From: Alloalcanivorax dieselolei B5
GTDB lineage: Bacteria > Pseudomonadota > Gammaproteobacteria > Pseudomonadales > Alcanivoracaceae
Direction of reading: 5' to 3'
NCBI RefSeq assembly: GCF_000300005.1
Contig: NC_018691.1
Coordinates: 2,170,001-2,234,000, forward strand
Length of the DNA stretch: 64,000 nucleotides
Numbering within the stretch: position 1 is the first letter of the stretch; each line of letters starts with the position of its first letter. Shown in pieces: positions 52,865 to 62,281 of this stretch. The position numbers were made by a program, and so were the translations under genes. The notes under the pieces are model-generated. The model worked only from the letters and a program-made list of their open reading frames with translations, searched no databases and was not told the DNA's origin.

Positions 52865-53881
52865 ATGGTCGGCGGAGAAGTGTCTGAAACGGCTGTAAGG
52901 CAAAAGATCGGGGCGCGTCACTGCCACAGGCCGGGCAGGCACTGTGGCAGTTCGGCCATCCGTGACTTGCTTGAGTTCCACGGCTTGGTGATGAGCGAGG
53001 CTTGCTGTTTTGGTCTTGGGGCCGGACTCGGCATTACCTATGTGGAGACTGCAGCCTCCAATACCCCTTTCATCGTCCATGTGCGTTCAATGGAATTCGA
53101 GGAAAACGTATTCAATACTTTGGATGTTCCCTTTTCCTGGCGCAGCTACCGCGATCAACGGTCCGCCAATACGGATCTCAAAGGGGGGCTGAATGAGAAT
53201 CGACCCGCATTGTTGTTAACTGACATTTTCCATTTGCCCTACTTCCAAAGCAGCACACATTTTCCAGGGCACGCCATCGTGGCATGGTTATATGACGAGG
53301 AGCGGGACGAGGTGTTGGTCAGTGATACCGAACGCCCGGGGTTGATCGCGGTATCTACGGCTAATTTGGCCGACGCGCACTTCTCCACCGCACCCCCTTT
53401 TATTCATAACGGCAACCTGTTTGCCCCCGAAGCTATCAAAGCCAGCGTAACTCCGGAACGTATTCGGAGGGCCATCTTTGACAATGCCTATGCTCTGGCG
53501 AACGGCGATCGTTTTAGCGGTCTCACGGCGCTGGATACTTGGATTGACGGGCTGTCACATTGGGCGGCTGACGAAAACTGGCGCTGGTCGTTGCGTTTTG
53601 CTTACCAGGTGATCGAAAAGCGCGGTACTGGGGGAGCCGGATTTCGCACCCTTTACGCCGACTTTTTGGAAGAGGCCAGTGCACGGATTACCGTGGTGAG
53701 AGATGCGAAGTTAGTGGAGCTCATGCGAGGCGCGGCAGCGGCTTGGTCCGGCTTGGCGGCTGTTTTGAAAATGGCTTCCGAGGCAACGACATTTCCTTCC
53801 GCCGATATCGAGTTGGCTATTAATCGGGTTAAATCACACGAGTCGCGTTATGTGAAGCGTGCACTAGATGCTCTGGGCTGA
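52865..53881 (+). CDS. BtrH N-terminal domain / DUF4872 protein
   Basis: This 338-residue protein resembles the BtrH group: RHCHRPGRHCGSSAIRDLLEFHG near residue 18 then SEACCFGLGAGLGITYVE near residue 44, the peptidase-like BtrH start with a candidate nucleophilic cysteine, and an all-helical DUF4872-like second half. BtrH transfers an acyl group from an acyl carrier in butirosin synthesis; related genes occur in lipid clusters, where acyl transfer or thioester cleavage is plausible. It begins one base after the preceding stop. Exact function is unknown. Confidence 0.82.
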   Translation: MVGGEVSETAVRQKIGARHCHRPGRHCGSSAIRDLLEFHGLVMSEACCFGLGAGLGITYVETAASNTPFIVHVRSMEFEENVFNTLDVPFSWRSYRDQRSANTDLKGGLNENRPALLLTDIFHLPYFQSSTHFPGHAIVAWLYDEERDEVLVSDTERPGLIAVSTANLADAHFSTAPPFIHNGNLFAPEAIKASVTPERIRRAIFDNAYALANGDRFSGLTALDTWIDGLSHWAADENWRWSLRFAYQVIEKRGTGGAGFRTLYADFLEEASARITVVRDAKLVELMRGAAAAWSGLAAVLKMASEATTFPSADIELAINRVKSHESRYVKRALDALG

Positions 53882-53959
53882 TTAGACAAAAGCGACCGGA
53901 CCCGGAGCGAGACACTGGCTCTGAGTGAGCCAGGCCAATGAAAAGGGGGAAGCGATTCG

Positions 53960-54421
53960 ATGTCAGATCGTTATTTAACCATGGCCAAGACCTTCTTTGG
54001 CACATCCCATCCCTTGTTCAACGCCTTCGGCGTGGAAGTGGAGGAAGTTGGCAAAGGGCGTGCCGCCATGAGTCTCTCCTGCCGTCCAGCGCTTTGCGAT
54101 CGACACGGGGGGCTTCACCGAGGAGTTGTTGTCACGCTATTGGATACAAATTGCGGGTTGGCAATATTTTCCCGACTCGGTGACATGCGTCCGATTGCGA
54201 CCATCGATCTGCGTGTGGATTTCATTCGGCCTGTACCCGCGGGGGAGGGAATCTACAGCGAGGTGGAGTGTTACGCGGTACGAGGTGATATCGCCTATGT
54301 GCGCGGACAAGGTTGCGCTTATTCCGATCATAACTTGCTGGCAACGGTATTCGGTTCGTTTGCCGTCGGTACTCTCGGGCCTGCATTCGATTCAGCCATG
54401 AAAGGGGAGGGTAAAGTATGA
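53960..54421 (+). CDS. PaaI-type hotdog thioesterase
   Basis: This 153-residue single-hotdog protein has FNAFGVEVEEVGKGRAAMSLSCRP near residue 21, the active-site turn LCDRHGGLHRGVVVTLLDTNCG near 47 and IATIDLRVDFIRPVPAGEGIYSEVEC near 75. It should hydrolyse acyl-CoA thioesters. AAGGGGGAAG lies before the ATG at 53960. It is first of two adjacent thioesterase-like genes before an acyl-CoA ligase. Confidence 0.87.
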   Translation: MSDRYLTMAKTFFGTSHPLFNAFGVEVEEVGKGRAAMSLSCRPALCDRHGGLHRGVVVTLLDTNCGLAIFSRLGDMRPIATIDLRVDFIRPVPAGEGIYSEVECYAVRGDIAYVRGQGCAYSDHNLLATVFGSFAVGTLGPAFDSAMKGEGKV

Positions 54422-54464
54422 AAGAGCGATCGCTTTTGAATCGCCAGATGACGGGTTGGCTGAC

Positions 54465-54860
54465 ATGGCTCTGAATAAAGCGCAAAAAGAAATGCTTGAA
54501 AATACTCCATTTGTGGAGTTTCTAGGTCTTGAGGCGCTGACCTCTGATGAGGGGTTCTCTTGCCGGTTATGCTTTCGAGAACAGCATATCGGTAATCCTC
54601 TGTTGCGTACCTTTCATGGCGGCATTCTCGCCAGTTTTGCCGAAATAACGGCAGCTCTTTATTTGATGGAATCGCTTGATCTGGTCGAAGAGCCGTCATG
54701 CAGTAGTATGACCTTTGATTATTTACGGCCCGCGTTTGCGGGCACGATTCGTGCCGAGCCTTGTATTGTCCGTGCAGGAAGACGTTTCGTAGTCGTTTCC
54801 GTCGACGTTTATCTGGATAAAACGCTTGTGTCAATCGGGCGCTTTATCTATAGCCGCTAA
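54465..54860 (+). CDS. Second PaaI-type hotdog thioesterase
   Basis: This 131-residue hotdog protein has EFLGLEALTSDEGFSCRLCF near residue 16, the TFHGGILASFAEITAALYLM active region near 46 and SMTFDYLRPAFAGTIRAEP near 80. The ATG at 54465 is the first clear start; the stop of the previous gene overlaps another ATG at 54418 that yields only an 18-codon frame. It may act with its neighbour as a heteromeric pair, which is inference. Confidence 0.82.
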   Translation: MALNKAQKEMLENTPFVEFLGLEALTSDEGFSCRLCFREQHIGNPLLRTFHGGILASFAEITAALYLMESLDLVEEPSCSSMTFDYLRPAFAGTIRAEPCIVRAGRRFVVVSVDVYLDKTLVSIGRFIYSR

Positions 54861-54909
54861 GTATTTTCAACTGGGGGCTGATGATTTTTGAGCGACTTGG
54901 GAGAATACC

Positions 54910-56460
54910 TTGATCATATCGCAAACATTACGTCGTGCGGTCCAGCAAAATCCTGACGGCATCGCCACGATTTACAAGGATAGAAGGCGGTCATGGCGCG
55001 CTTTTGAGAATCGTGTTGCGCGCCTGGCCGCGGGCCTTCGCGCCTTGGGAGCGGAAAGCGGGAATCGCGTCGCGATCTTGTCACTCAATAGCGACCGCTA
55101 CCTAGAATATTTTTACGCCGTGCCATGGGCCGGCGCGGCTCTTAATCCCGTCAATATCCGCCTGGCACCGCCAGAGATCGCGTACAGTCTGAACGATTCC
55201 GCATCGTCCATCCTGTTTGTCGATGATGCATTCAGCGACATGCTGTCAAAACTACGGCCGCTGCTTGAGACCGTTCAACATGTGGTTTTCATGGGCGACG
55301 GTAGTTTACCGGACGGGTGTGTCGACTATGAGTCGCTTATCGCTGAATCAGATCCGATGCGGGATATCAGCGAAGGAGGGAGCGAGCTTGCCGGATTGTT
55401 CTATACCGGGGGGACCACCGGGCGGTCGAAAGGCGTGATGCTGAGCCATGACAACCTTGTCTTCAATGCGCTTAATGTGGTGCCGGAAATGGATTATGCG
55501 TCCGGCACGATCTACATGCATGCGGCTCCGATGTTTCATTTGGCCGATATGGCAAGCACTTTTGCCGTGACGCTAGCTGGTGGCACGCACGGCATCGTAC
55601 CTCGTTTCGATGTAGACGATGTGCTCTCTTTTATTGAGCGTGAAAGAGTTACACATGCCCTGCTCGTGCCAACGATGATCAATCTGCTGGTGTCCTCCGG
55701 AAAAATAAAGGAATTCGACGTAAGTAGCGTCAAGCGCATGCTCTATGGAGCGTCGGCTATGCCTGAGTCAGTATTGATCAGCGCCATGAAGCAGATGCCG
55801 GACGCTCTGTTCGCTCAAGGGTATGGACAGACGGAGGCGTCACCCATCATCACCGCCTTGCCACCCGATTTCCATGTGCCTGGAGGCGACAAGCTTCGAA
55901 GCGCGGGCAGGGCCGCGCTGGGAGTCGAGGTTGCCATTTTTGACAAGGATGATACCGAGCGGCCGAGATGCGAAGTTGGCGAGATCTGCGCCAGAGGTCC
56001 GAACGTCATGCTGGGTTATTGGGGAATGGAGGAAGCCTCCGCTGAGGCCCTGCGTAACGGCTGGTTGCATACCGGTGATCTCGGTTATATGGATGAAGAC
56101 GGGTTTGTCTTCATCGTCGATCGCGTCAAGGACATGATCATCAGTGGTGGGGAGAATATATTTTCGGTCGAAGTTGAGAGTGCTATCTATAGTCATCCCG
56201 CGGTACAGGAATGCGCGGTGGTGGGGATTCCCCACGATGAATGGGTTGAAACGGTGCATGCAATCGTCGTGCCTCGCCAAGGCCATGTGCTCACGGAAGA
56301 AGAGCTGTTGAGCCATTGCCGGGAGTTGATTGCCGGCTACAAACTTCCCCGTAGTATCGAGTTCCGTAGTGAACCATTGCCGATAAGTGGCGCCGGCAAG
56401 ATTCTCAAGAATGAGCTGCGTGCACCCTACTGGGGCCGGATGGGGCGATCGGTTACCTGA
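54910..56460 (+). CDS. Acyl-CoA ligase (AMP-forming)
   Basis: This 516-residue adenylate-forming ligase has FYTGGTTGRSKGVMLSHDN near residue 161, FAQGYGQTEASPIITAL near 300, WLHTGDLGYMDEDGFVFIVDRVKDMIISGGENIFSVEVE near 388 and the catalytic lysine in GAGKILKNEL near 498. It starts with TTG after GGGA at 54899. Strong similarity to the ligase at 34194-35765 shows the two catabolic regions share a duplicated activation gene. It starts the acyl-CoA part of the second lipid operon. Confidence 0.9.
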   Translation: MIISQTLRRAVQQNPDGIATIYKDRRRSWRAFENRVARLAAGLRALGAESGNRVAILSLNSDRYLEYFYAVPWAGAALNPVNIRLAPPEIAYSLNDSASSILFVDDAFSDMLSKLRPLLETVQHVVFMGDGSLPDGCVDYESLIAESDPMRDISEGGSELAGLFYTGGTTGRSKGVMLSHDNLVFNALNVVPEMDYASGTIYMHAAPMFHLADMASTFAVTLAGGTHGIVPRFDVDDVLSFIERERVTHALLVPTMINLLVSSGKIKEFDVSSVKRMLYGASAMPESVLISAMKQMPDALFAQGYGQTEASPIITALPPDFHVPGGDKLRSAGRAALGVEVAIFDKDDTERPRCEVGEICARGPNVMLGYWGMEEASAEALRNGWLHTGDLGYMDEDGFVFIVDRVKDMIISGGENIFSVEVESAIYSHPAVQECAVVGIPHDEWVETVHAIVVPRQGHVLTEEELLSHCRELIAGYKLPRSIEFRSEPLPISGAGKILKNELRAPYWGRMGRSVT

Positions 56461-56503
56461 TTTATCATTCTCGTCAAAACCACTTGCTTGGATGAGGAAA
56501 ATT

Positions 56504-57664
56504 ATGAATTTGCAATTTACGCAGGAAGAGCAGGAGTTTCAAAAGACGATACGCGCATGGATGCGGAAAAATATTCCTGAAGAGATTAGTCGTATTTCCG
56601 CGCTTGGCGAAATGCCGGAAAAATCGCAGCAACAGCGATGGGAGAAACGGCTCGGTAAACAGGGTTGGCTGGCGGTAACTTGGCCTGAACAATACGGAGG
56701 TCCGGGATGGACCGCCACACAACGTTATCTTTTTGATCTTGAAAGGGCCATGGCTGGGGCGCCTCCGGTAAGTCCCTTCGGTGTCGCCATGGTAGGCCCT
56801 GTGATCTACACGTTCGGATCCGCGCAACAAAAAGAGCGATGGCTGCCCGGGATAGCGAGCGGCGAGACGCTTTGGTGCCAGGGTTATTCCGAGCCCAATG
56901 CCGGATCGGACCTCGCATCCCTTAAAACCCGCGCCGAGCGCAAACGGGACCACTACCTGGTCAATGGCCAGAAGATTTGGACCACCCAAGCGCATTGGGC
57001 GGACATGATGTTCTGTCTTGTTAGAACCGACCCCGATGCCAAGAAGCAACAGGGTATCTCTTTCCTGCTAATAGATATGAACACGCCGGGTATCGAGGTT
57101 CGTCCCATTTATACCATTGATGGGCACCATCACCTCAACGAAGTGTATTTCACCGATGTCAAGGTGCCGCTGGACAATCTGGTGGGGAAGGAGGGTATGG
57201 GGTGGACGATCGCCAAGTTTTTGTTAACGCATGAACGCACAACGATCGCCGGCGTTGCCGACAGTCACTATGCATTGGCTCGCATGAAGAGGGCTATTGA
57301 CGAAGCTCCTTATTACATCGATAAGCAACAGGCGCGACGACGTGTGGCCGAGTTGGAAGTCGAACTGACGGCGTTGGAGTACACCAACTTTAGGACCGTT
57401 GCCGCGACAGACGAGGGCAGACCTTTTGGACCGGAGTCTTCCGGTCTCAAGATCAAGGGTACCGAGCTACAGCAGAAAATGTCCCAAGCGATGGTCGAGA
57501 TGGGCGGGTTGATGTCGCTTGTCTGGGATAGTTCATCAGCGGTGGGTAATGAAAGCTTTAATCATTCCCCTCGTCGGTACAATTTTCTTCGTGCCTGCAC
57601 GATTTATGGCGGATCGAACGAGATTCAGAAGAACGTGCTTGCCAAGATGCTGTTAGGTTTATGA
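56504..57664 (+). CDS. Acyl-CoA dehydrogenase (pair subunit 1)
   Basis: This 386-residue acyl-CoA dehydrogenase has WPEQYGGPGWTATQRYLFDLERA near residue 64, CQGYSEPNAGSDLASLKTRAERKRDHYLVNGQKIWTT near residue 124 and GGSNEIQKNVLAKMLLGL at the end. It is followed 9 bases later by a second, shorter dehydrogenase. Adjacent unlike pairs of this kind often form alpha2beta2 heterotetramers in steroid and alicyclic side-chain degradation (as FadE28-FadE29). GATGAGG precedes the ATG at 56504. Confidence 0.88.
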   Translation: MNLQFTQEEQEFQKTIRAWMRKNIPEEISRISALGEMPEKSQQQRWEKRLGKQGWLAVTWPEQYGGPGWTATQRYLFDLERAMAGAPPVSPFGVAMVGPVIYTFGSAQQKERWLPGIASGETLWCQGYSEPNAGSDLASLKTRAERKRDHYLVNGQKIWTTQAHWADMMFCLVRTDPDAKKQQGISFLLIDMNTPGIEVRPIYTIDGHHHLNEVYFTDVKVPLDNLVGKEGMGWTIAKFLLTHERTTIAGVADSHYALARMKRAIDEAPYYIDKQQARRRVAELEVELTALEYTNFRTVAATDEGRPFGPESSGLKIKGTELQQKMSQAMVEMGGLMSLVWDSSSAVGNESFNHSPRRYNFLRACTIYGGSNEIQKNVLAKMLLGL

Positions 57665-57673
57665 GAGGTCATA

Positions 57674-58786
57674 ATGGAATTCAATCTTTCCGATAACACG
57701 ACCATGGTTGCCGATACGGCACGGCGGTATCTCAAGGATCACTATGGTTTTGATACCTACATACAACAACTCAACCAACTCAATCATTGCGATCCATCAC
57801 GATGGGATTTGATGCGCGAGCTAGGCTGGTTTGGTCTGCCGTTTCCTGAGTCGGTCGGAGGCTATGGCGGCGATCTGATCGACGTGGCGATGATTGTTAG
57901 GGAGGCTGGCGCCGTCTTATGTCTGGACCCCTATGTCGATCTGGTGATCGGTCCTGGAAAACTTCTCGAGTATCTGGGTACTGAGCGGGCATTGAAGGTA
58001 TTGCAATCCATTGTCGATGATGATGAGAGGGTGGCATGCGCGCTCTATGACTATCACGCCGGATACAATATTTTGAAGCCATCCCTGTCGATTAACGGTG
58101 GCAAACTGTCTGGACGGAAGAATTTCGTTCCTGATGGTGGCTGCGCGAATAAGGTGCTGACGACGGCGATGCTTGGCGATGAGCTGACCTTGGTCCTTGT
58201 GCCGCTTGAAGGCTGCGAGGTGACCCGCTATCGGGGCTTGGACGGTAGCCGGCTTGCCGATGTGCTGTTCGATGACGTGGTGATTGACGAGGAGATGATT
58301 CTTTCTCGCGGCGTGAAGGTGGAGCGCGCCGTCAGCAAGGCGGTCGCCTGGCTGCAGGCGCTCGATTGCGCGCGTATGTATGGCGCCGCCAGTGCGCTTT
58401 ATCAGCGCACTCTTGATTACGCAAAGACGCGGAAGCAGTTCGGTGCGCCGATCGGCAGCTTCCAGGTAATTCAACACTACCTCGTGGATATGTTCACGGA
58501 TCTTCAACAGTTGGAGTCGATGCTGTTCATGGTTTCCGTCAAAGCGGATCTAGACGATACGCTTGAGCGGGAACACGCTTGTTCGGCCACCAAGGCGTAT
58601 TATGCCGACAAGGGGGTGAAGATCGCGCAACTGGCGATCCAGATTCACGGCGGTATCGGGGTCACCGAAGAGCTTGATATAGGCCATTACTTTCGTCTCA
58701 TGACGCACTGCTCCCTAACACACGGCCATGGTGACTACCATCTTGATCGTATCGCCGCCCTCGGAGAGGAGTTCGATCGTGGATGA
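57674..58786 (+). CDS. Acyl-CoA dehydrogenase (pair subunit 2)
   Basis: This 370-residue dehydrogenase is divergent: it keeps FGLPFPESVGGYGGDLIDVAMIVREAG near residue 53 and AIQIHGGIGVTEELDIGHYFR near residue 320, but lacks the usual TEP-GSD loop, reading ACALYDYHAGYNILK instead. Such loop-poor partners pair with a complete neighbour in heteromeric dehydrogenases. Its stop overlaps the start of the GMC gene by 8 bases, so translation is coupled. Confidence 0.85.
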   Translation: MEFNLSDNTTMVADTARRYLKDHYGFDTYIQQLNQLNHCDPSRWDLMRELGWFGLPFPESVGGYGGDLIDVAMIVREAGAVLCLDPYVDLVIGPGKLLEYLGTERALKVLQSIVDDDERVACALYDYHAGYNILKPSLSINGGKLSGRKNFVPDGGCANKVLTTAMLGDELTLVLVPLEGCEVTRYRGLDGSRLADVLFDDVVIDEEMILSRGVKVERAVSKAVAWLQALDCARMYGAASALYQRTLDYAKTRKQFGAPIGSFQVIQHYLVDMFTDLQQLESMLFMVSVKADLDDTLEREHACSATKAYYADKGVKIAQLAIQIHGGIGVTEELDIGHYFRLMTHCSLTHGHGDYHLDRIAALGEEFDRG

Positions 58787-60377
58787 ATATGATTTCATCG
58801 TAGTCGGAGCGGGATCCGCCGGTTGTGTTCTGGCCAACCGACTAAGCGAGTCCGGCCGATTCTCTGTTTGCTTGCTGGAGGCGGGTCCGCACGACAACAG
58901 CGGGTTTGTGAACGTGCCGTTCGGGGTGATCGGTTTGATCCGGGAGGGCAAGCGTAACTGGGGCTATCAAACAGTGGTTCAACGAGCGCTTGACAGTAGG
59001 CGGCTCTATTGGCCCCGTGGAAAAACTCTCGGTGGTAGTAGCTCGATCAACGCCATGGTTTATATTCGTGGACAACCTGAGGATTACGATGCTTGGCGGG
59101 ACAGCGGGCTGAAGGGTTGGGGGTGGGATGATGTCCGGCCCATCTTCAACGCGCATGAGCACAATGAGGAGTATCCGCCGGACGCCTGGCACGGTAACGG
59201 AGGACCGCTGAACGTCACTCGGGTCAGGGATCCTAATCCGCTGACTGAGTTGTTCATTCGCGCCGGGGAAGAACTAGGCGAAAAGCGTAACGATGATTTC
59301 AATGGTGAATCGCAGCGCGGCTTCGGCCAATTCCAAGTGACGCAAAAAGATGGGCGACGCTGGAGCGCCGCGAGGGCGTTTCTCGATCCGGCGAGGAGCC
59401 GCGGTAATTTGACCATTCTGACTAATGCAATGGTTTCCCGGGTAGTGATCGAAAATGGACGTGCGGTAGCCGTCGAGTATAGCGATACGGCCGGCACATC
59501 TCACACCGTTCGGGCAAATCGGGAAGTCGTACTTTCGGGTGGGGCAATCAACTCGCCCCATTTGCTGATGCTTTCAGGCATTGGTGACCGTGACCATTTA
59601 CAAAGTGTTGGCGTTGATTGTCTGGTCGACTGCCCAGAGGTGGGGTGTAATCTTCAAGACCACCTGGACATGACTATTTCGATTCACGATCGTAGCAAAC
59701 AGTCGATTGGCTTCTCCCCTTACTTTCTACCGCGTTTGATGCGAGCGTTCTATGAGTACTTCCGCCATCGGCGCGGCTTTCTAGCCAGCAATGCGGCTGA
59801 GGCGGGTGCGTTTATTAATGTCGGCGAAGGGGCGCGCCCGGATGTGCAGATGCATTTTCTGCCCGCATTTCTGCGCGATCATGGCAGGGAATTCACGTCA
59901 GGCTTTGGCTGCACCATTCATGTATGCCAGTTGCGGCCTAAAAGCCGCGGTTGGATTCGTCTCGCCGATAGCAACCCTCTCAGCGCTCCGCTCATTGATC
60001 CCTGTTATCTTTCCGATGCTGACGATCTTGGCGTCCTGAGAGAGGGCGTCAAACTGGCTCGGCGGGTGTTCCAGACAAAAGCTTTCGCCGAGGTTTTTGG
60101 AGGAGAAGATCTACCGGCGAGCGATGTGGTAACCGATACCCAAATTGAGGACGATATCAGGCAGCGCGCTGAAACTATTTATCATCCGGTGGGCACTTGC
60201 CGTATGGGGGTGGATGATCTGGCCGTAGTGGATGATCGGTTAAGAGTCAGGGGCGTGTTAGGATTGCGCGTTGCTGATGCGTCCGTCATGCCTTCTTTGA
60301 TCAGTGGCAACACTAACGCGGCAAGCATGATGATCGGCGAGAAAGCGGCTGGTTATATCATTCAGGATCAACAATGA
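58779..60377 (+). CDS. GMC-family alcohol dehydrogenase (AlkJ-like)
   Basis: This 532-residue flavoprotein has the FAD motif DFIVVGAGSAGCVLANRLSE at residue 5, the GMC signature GKTLGGSSSINAMVYIRGQPEDYD near 85 and GGAINSPHLLMLSGIG near 260, and the active histidine in HPVGTCRMG near residue 472 followed by ISGNTNAASMMIGEKAA. Relatives oxidise medium-chain or alicyclic alcohols to aldehydes. GTG at 58779 follows GGAGAGGAG and is preferred to an ATG 51 bases upstream. It overlaps the dehydrogenase gene and ends the operon. Confidence 0.9.
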   Translation: MDEYDFIVVGAGSAGCVLANRLSESGRFSVCLLEAGPHDNSGFVNVPFGVIGLIREGKRNWGYQTVVQRALDSRRLYWPRGKTLGGSSSINAMVYIRGQPEDYDAWRDSGLKGWGWDDVRPIFNAHEHNEEYPPDAWHGNGGPLNVTRVRDPNPLTELFIRAGEELGEKRNDDFNGESQRGFGQFQVTQKDGRRWSAARAFLDPARSRGNLTILTNAMVSRVVIENGRAVAVEYSDTAGTSHTVRANREVVLSGGAINSPHLLMLSGIGDRDHLQSVGVDCLVDCPEVGCNLQDHLDMTISIHDRSKQSIGFSPYFLPRLMRAFYEYFRHRRGFLASNAAEAGAFINVGEGARPDVQMHFLPAFLRDHGREFTSGFGCTIHVCQLRPKSRGWIRLADSNPLSAPLIDPCYLSDADDLGVLREGVKLARRVFQTKAFAEVFGGEDLPASDVVTDTQIEDDIRQRAETIYHPVGTCRMGVDDLAVVDDRLRVRGVLGLRVADASVMPSLISGNTNAASMMIGEKAAGYIIQDQQ

Positions 60378-60417
60378 GACGACATTAGCGCCACCAAACG
60401 GTAGTGCTAATGTCGTC
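60378..60417. terminator. Inverted repeat between convergent operons
   Basis: GACGACATTAGC (60378-60389) and GCTAATGTCGTC (60406-60417) are perfect reverse complements beginning directly after the GMC stop. It lies between two converging operons and probably terminates both. No T-run is present. Confidence 0.65.
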
Positions 60418-60449
60418 CCCAGGTCTTTTGGGGCGGCGGAATTCGGATA

Positions 60450-61361
60450 TTAGGCCATCTTGACTTGGTCGCCCTCGGGACGGTTTCTGTAAGCTCGGTA
60501 TAGTGATCCGTTTTCAGCGAACAGGCGTTGTCGCCACGTATCTTCCAGTGCCCGCGTGTCGTGATTGTCAGGATGGTAACGTCGATCAACGAACTCCGGA
60601 AGGCGGCGCATAATCCCGGAGACAAATCCCTTTGGACCGAACAGTACGTTCAATCCAATGGCATTGTCCTTGACGCTGCCCAGCTTCCCGTCCTTGGCGA
60701 GCATCCATGCCCAAGTGATCCCCAACATCGGCAAGAGCACAACCAGGGATGCCGCCGTCGCTGCGATCCGCTCACCGTGACTATTGCCGATGATTTCGTA
60801 AACGTTATAAGCAACAGATTTGTGTTCAAGCTCCTCAAGAGCATGCCATTGCCATATCTTTATCATCTCCGGGTCGGCCAGACTTTGAAACGTCTCGTCT
60901 TCCAATAGCTGCTCCGCAAGCAAGGCGGTAAAATGTTCCATGAAAGTAGTGGCGGCAAGCTGGGTTCTCTTCGGCAACATTTTCAGAATGCGGAGGCCGA
61001 ATTTTACGAAGCGGTCCGGAGTGTCCATGTCGAAGCCGCTCTCGGCAAGCAATTCGTTAAGGCGGTCATGCTCGCGACCATGAATGGCTTCTTGCCCCAT
61101 GAATCCGGAAATGGCCGCTCGCTGCTGCTTGTCGGTGACACGGTTTCGAAAATAACGCACCGAATCCATGAAGTAGCGCTCACCGGGTGGAAAGAACCCG
61201 GACAGCATGGCAAAGAATGTGGTTGCCGTAGCGTTGTCAGCATAGAAGTACTTTGGTGTTGTGTTCGGAAACTGGAAGTCTATGTGACGGGGTGGGATGC
61301 CCACTGACGCACCGTTCAGGACATTGGACGTCTTTGCACTAGTTCTCTTCTTTAAAGCCAT
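60450..61361 (-). CDS. PF10118-type metal-dependent hydrolase (second copy)
   Basis: This 303-residue protein is a relative of the gene at 51995-52864. It keeps the acidic/histidine set: FMGQEAIHGREHDRLNELL near residue 86, FMEHFTALLAEQLLEDE near 141 and WQWHALEELEHKSVAYNVYE near 172. Two homologues in one region, at the start of one operon and the end of the other, suggest a shared lipid role. Hydrophobic helices lie near residue 208. The reaction is unknown. Confidence 0.85.
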   Translation of the reverse strand: MALKKRTSAKTSNVLNGASVGIPPRHIDFQFPNTTPKYFYADNATATTFFAMLSGFFPPGERYFMDSVRYFRNRVTDKQQRAAISGFMGQEAIHGREHDRLNELLAESGFDMDTPDRFVKFGLRILKMLPKRTQLAATTFMEHFTALLAEQLLEDETFQSLADPEMIKIWQWHALEELEHKSVAYNVYEIIGNSHGERIAATAASLVVLLPMLGITWAWMLAKDGKLGSVKDNAIGLNVLFGPKGFVSGIMRRLPEFVDRRYHPDNHDTRALEDTWRQRLFAENGSLYRAYRNRPEGDQVKMA

Positions 61362-61393
61362 GACTCGGCCCTCTTTTTGAAGTTTGATCCTGC

Positions 61394-62257
61394 TTATTGC
61401 GATGATTGACTAGACATTTTTTGCCGCCCCTGTCGCATTCGAAAGAACGCTTCGAGGGGCCACTGATAGCCCGCCGGCATCAGGCGTTGGCCGGCGTCCA
61501 GTATCGTTGCGTCATTACCTATCAACACGCGACGTCGGTTCTTGCGAACCGCGTGGAGGATAGCGTTGGCAGCCTGTTCCGGCGTGGACCGGGCGATGCG
61601 ATCGAAAAGTTCCGTAATTTCTTCCTTGCTGCCCGGGGCTATGTTCCCCATATCACCCATTCGGCTATTACGCGCAATGTTGGTCTTGACGCCGCCCGGG
61701 TGCACGCAGGTTGCACTAACACGGCTTCGCTCAATGTCCAGTTCTTCGCGCAGCGACTCGGTGAACCCTCGAACAGCGAATTTCGCGGCGTTATAGGCTG
61801 ATTGGGTGGGGACTCCAATGATGCCAAAGATGCTGGAGATGTTTATCACATGGCCGTCGCCGGATTGCTTGAGATAAGGCAGAAAAGCCTTGGTTCCGTA
61901 TACCACCCCCCAGAAGTTAATATTCATAAGCCATTCGAAGTTTTCATAGCTCATGGCATCGACGGTTTCTCCGAGTCCAACGCCGGCATTGTTCATTATC
62001 AAGTTAACCTGTCCGTGCTCCTTGACACATTGATCCGCATACCGATACACCTCATCCCTTCGGCTTACATTAACAACATGGGTGGTGACTCTGACCGGGT
62101 AGTCGCGCAGGTCGATGGCGATGTCTTTTAGACTGTTTTCGTCAATGTCCGACAGAGCCAAATGGCAGCCTTTCTTCGCCAGCAGCATGGCGGTCGCTCG
62201 ACCTATGCCTGAACCGGCACCAGTAATCGCAGCGACTTTCCCGTAAAAACGTTTCAT
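61394..62257 (-). CDS. Short-chain dehydrogenase/reductase
   Basis: This 287-residue SDR has ITGAGSGIGRATAMLLAKKG near residue 11, NNAGVG near 88, the catalytic serine in INISSIFG near 141 and YNAAKFAVRGFTESLREEL near 154. It has a longer carboxy end (RKNRRRVLIGNDA) than average. ATG 62257 follows GGAGC. It lies 24 bases downstream of the monooxygenase gene in the same operon, where it could oxidise an alcohol to the ketone used by that enzyme. Confidence 0.9.
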   Translation of the reverse strand: MKRFYGKVAAITGAGSGIGRATAMLLAKKGCHLALSDIDENSLKDIAIDLRDYPVRVTTHVVNVSRRDEVYRYADQCVKEHGQVNLIMNNAGVGLGETVDAMSYENFEWLMNINFWGVVYGTKAFLPYLKQSGDGHVINISSIFGIIGVPTQSAYNAAKFAVRGFTESLREELDIERSRVSATCVHPGGVKTNIARNSRMGDMGNIAPGSKEEITELFDRIARSTPEQAANAILHAVRKNRRRVLIGNDATILDAGQRLMPAGYQWPLEAFFRMRQGRQKMSSQSSQ

Positions 62258-62281
62258 AATATGCTCCAACAGGTAGGCGGA

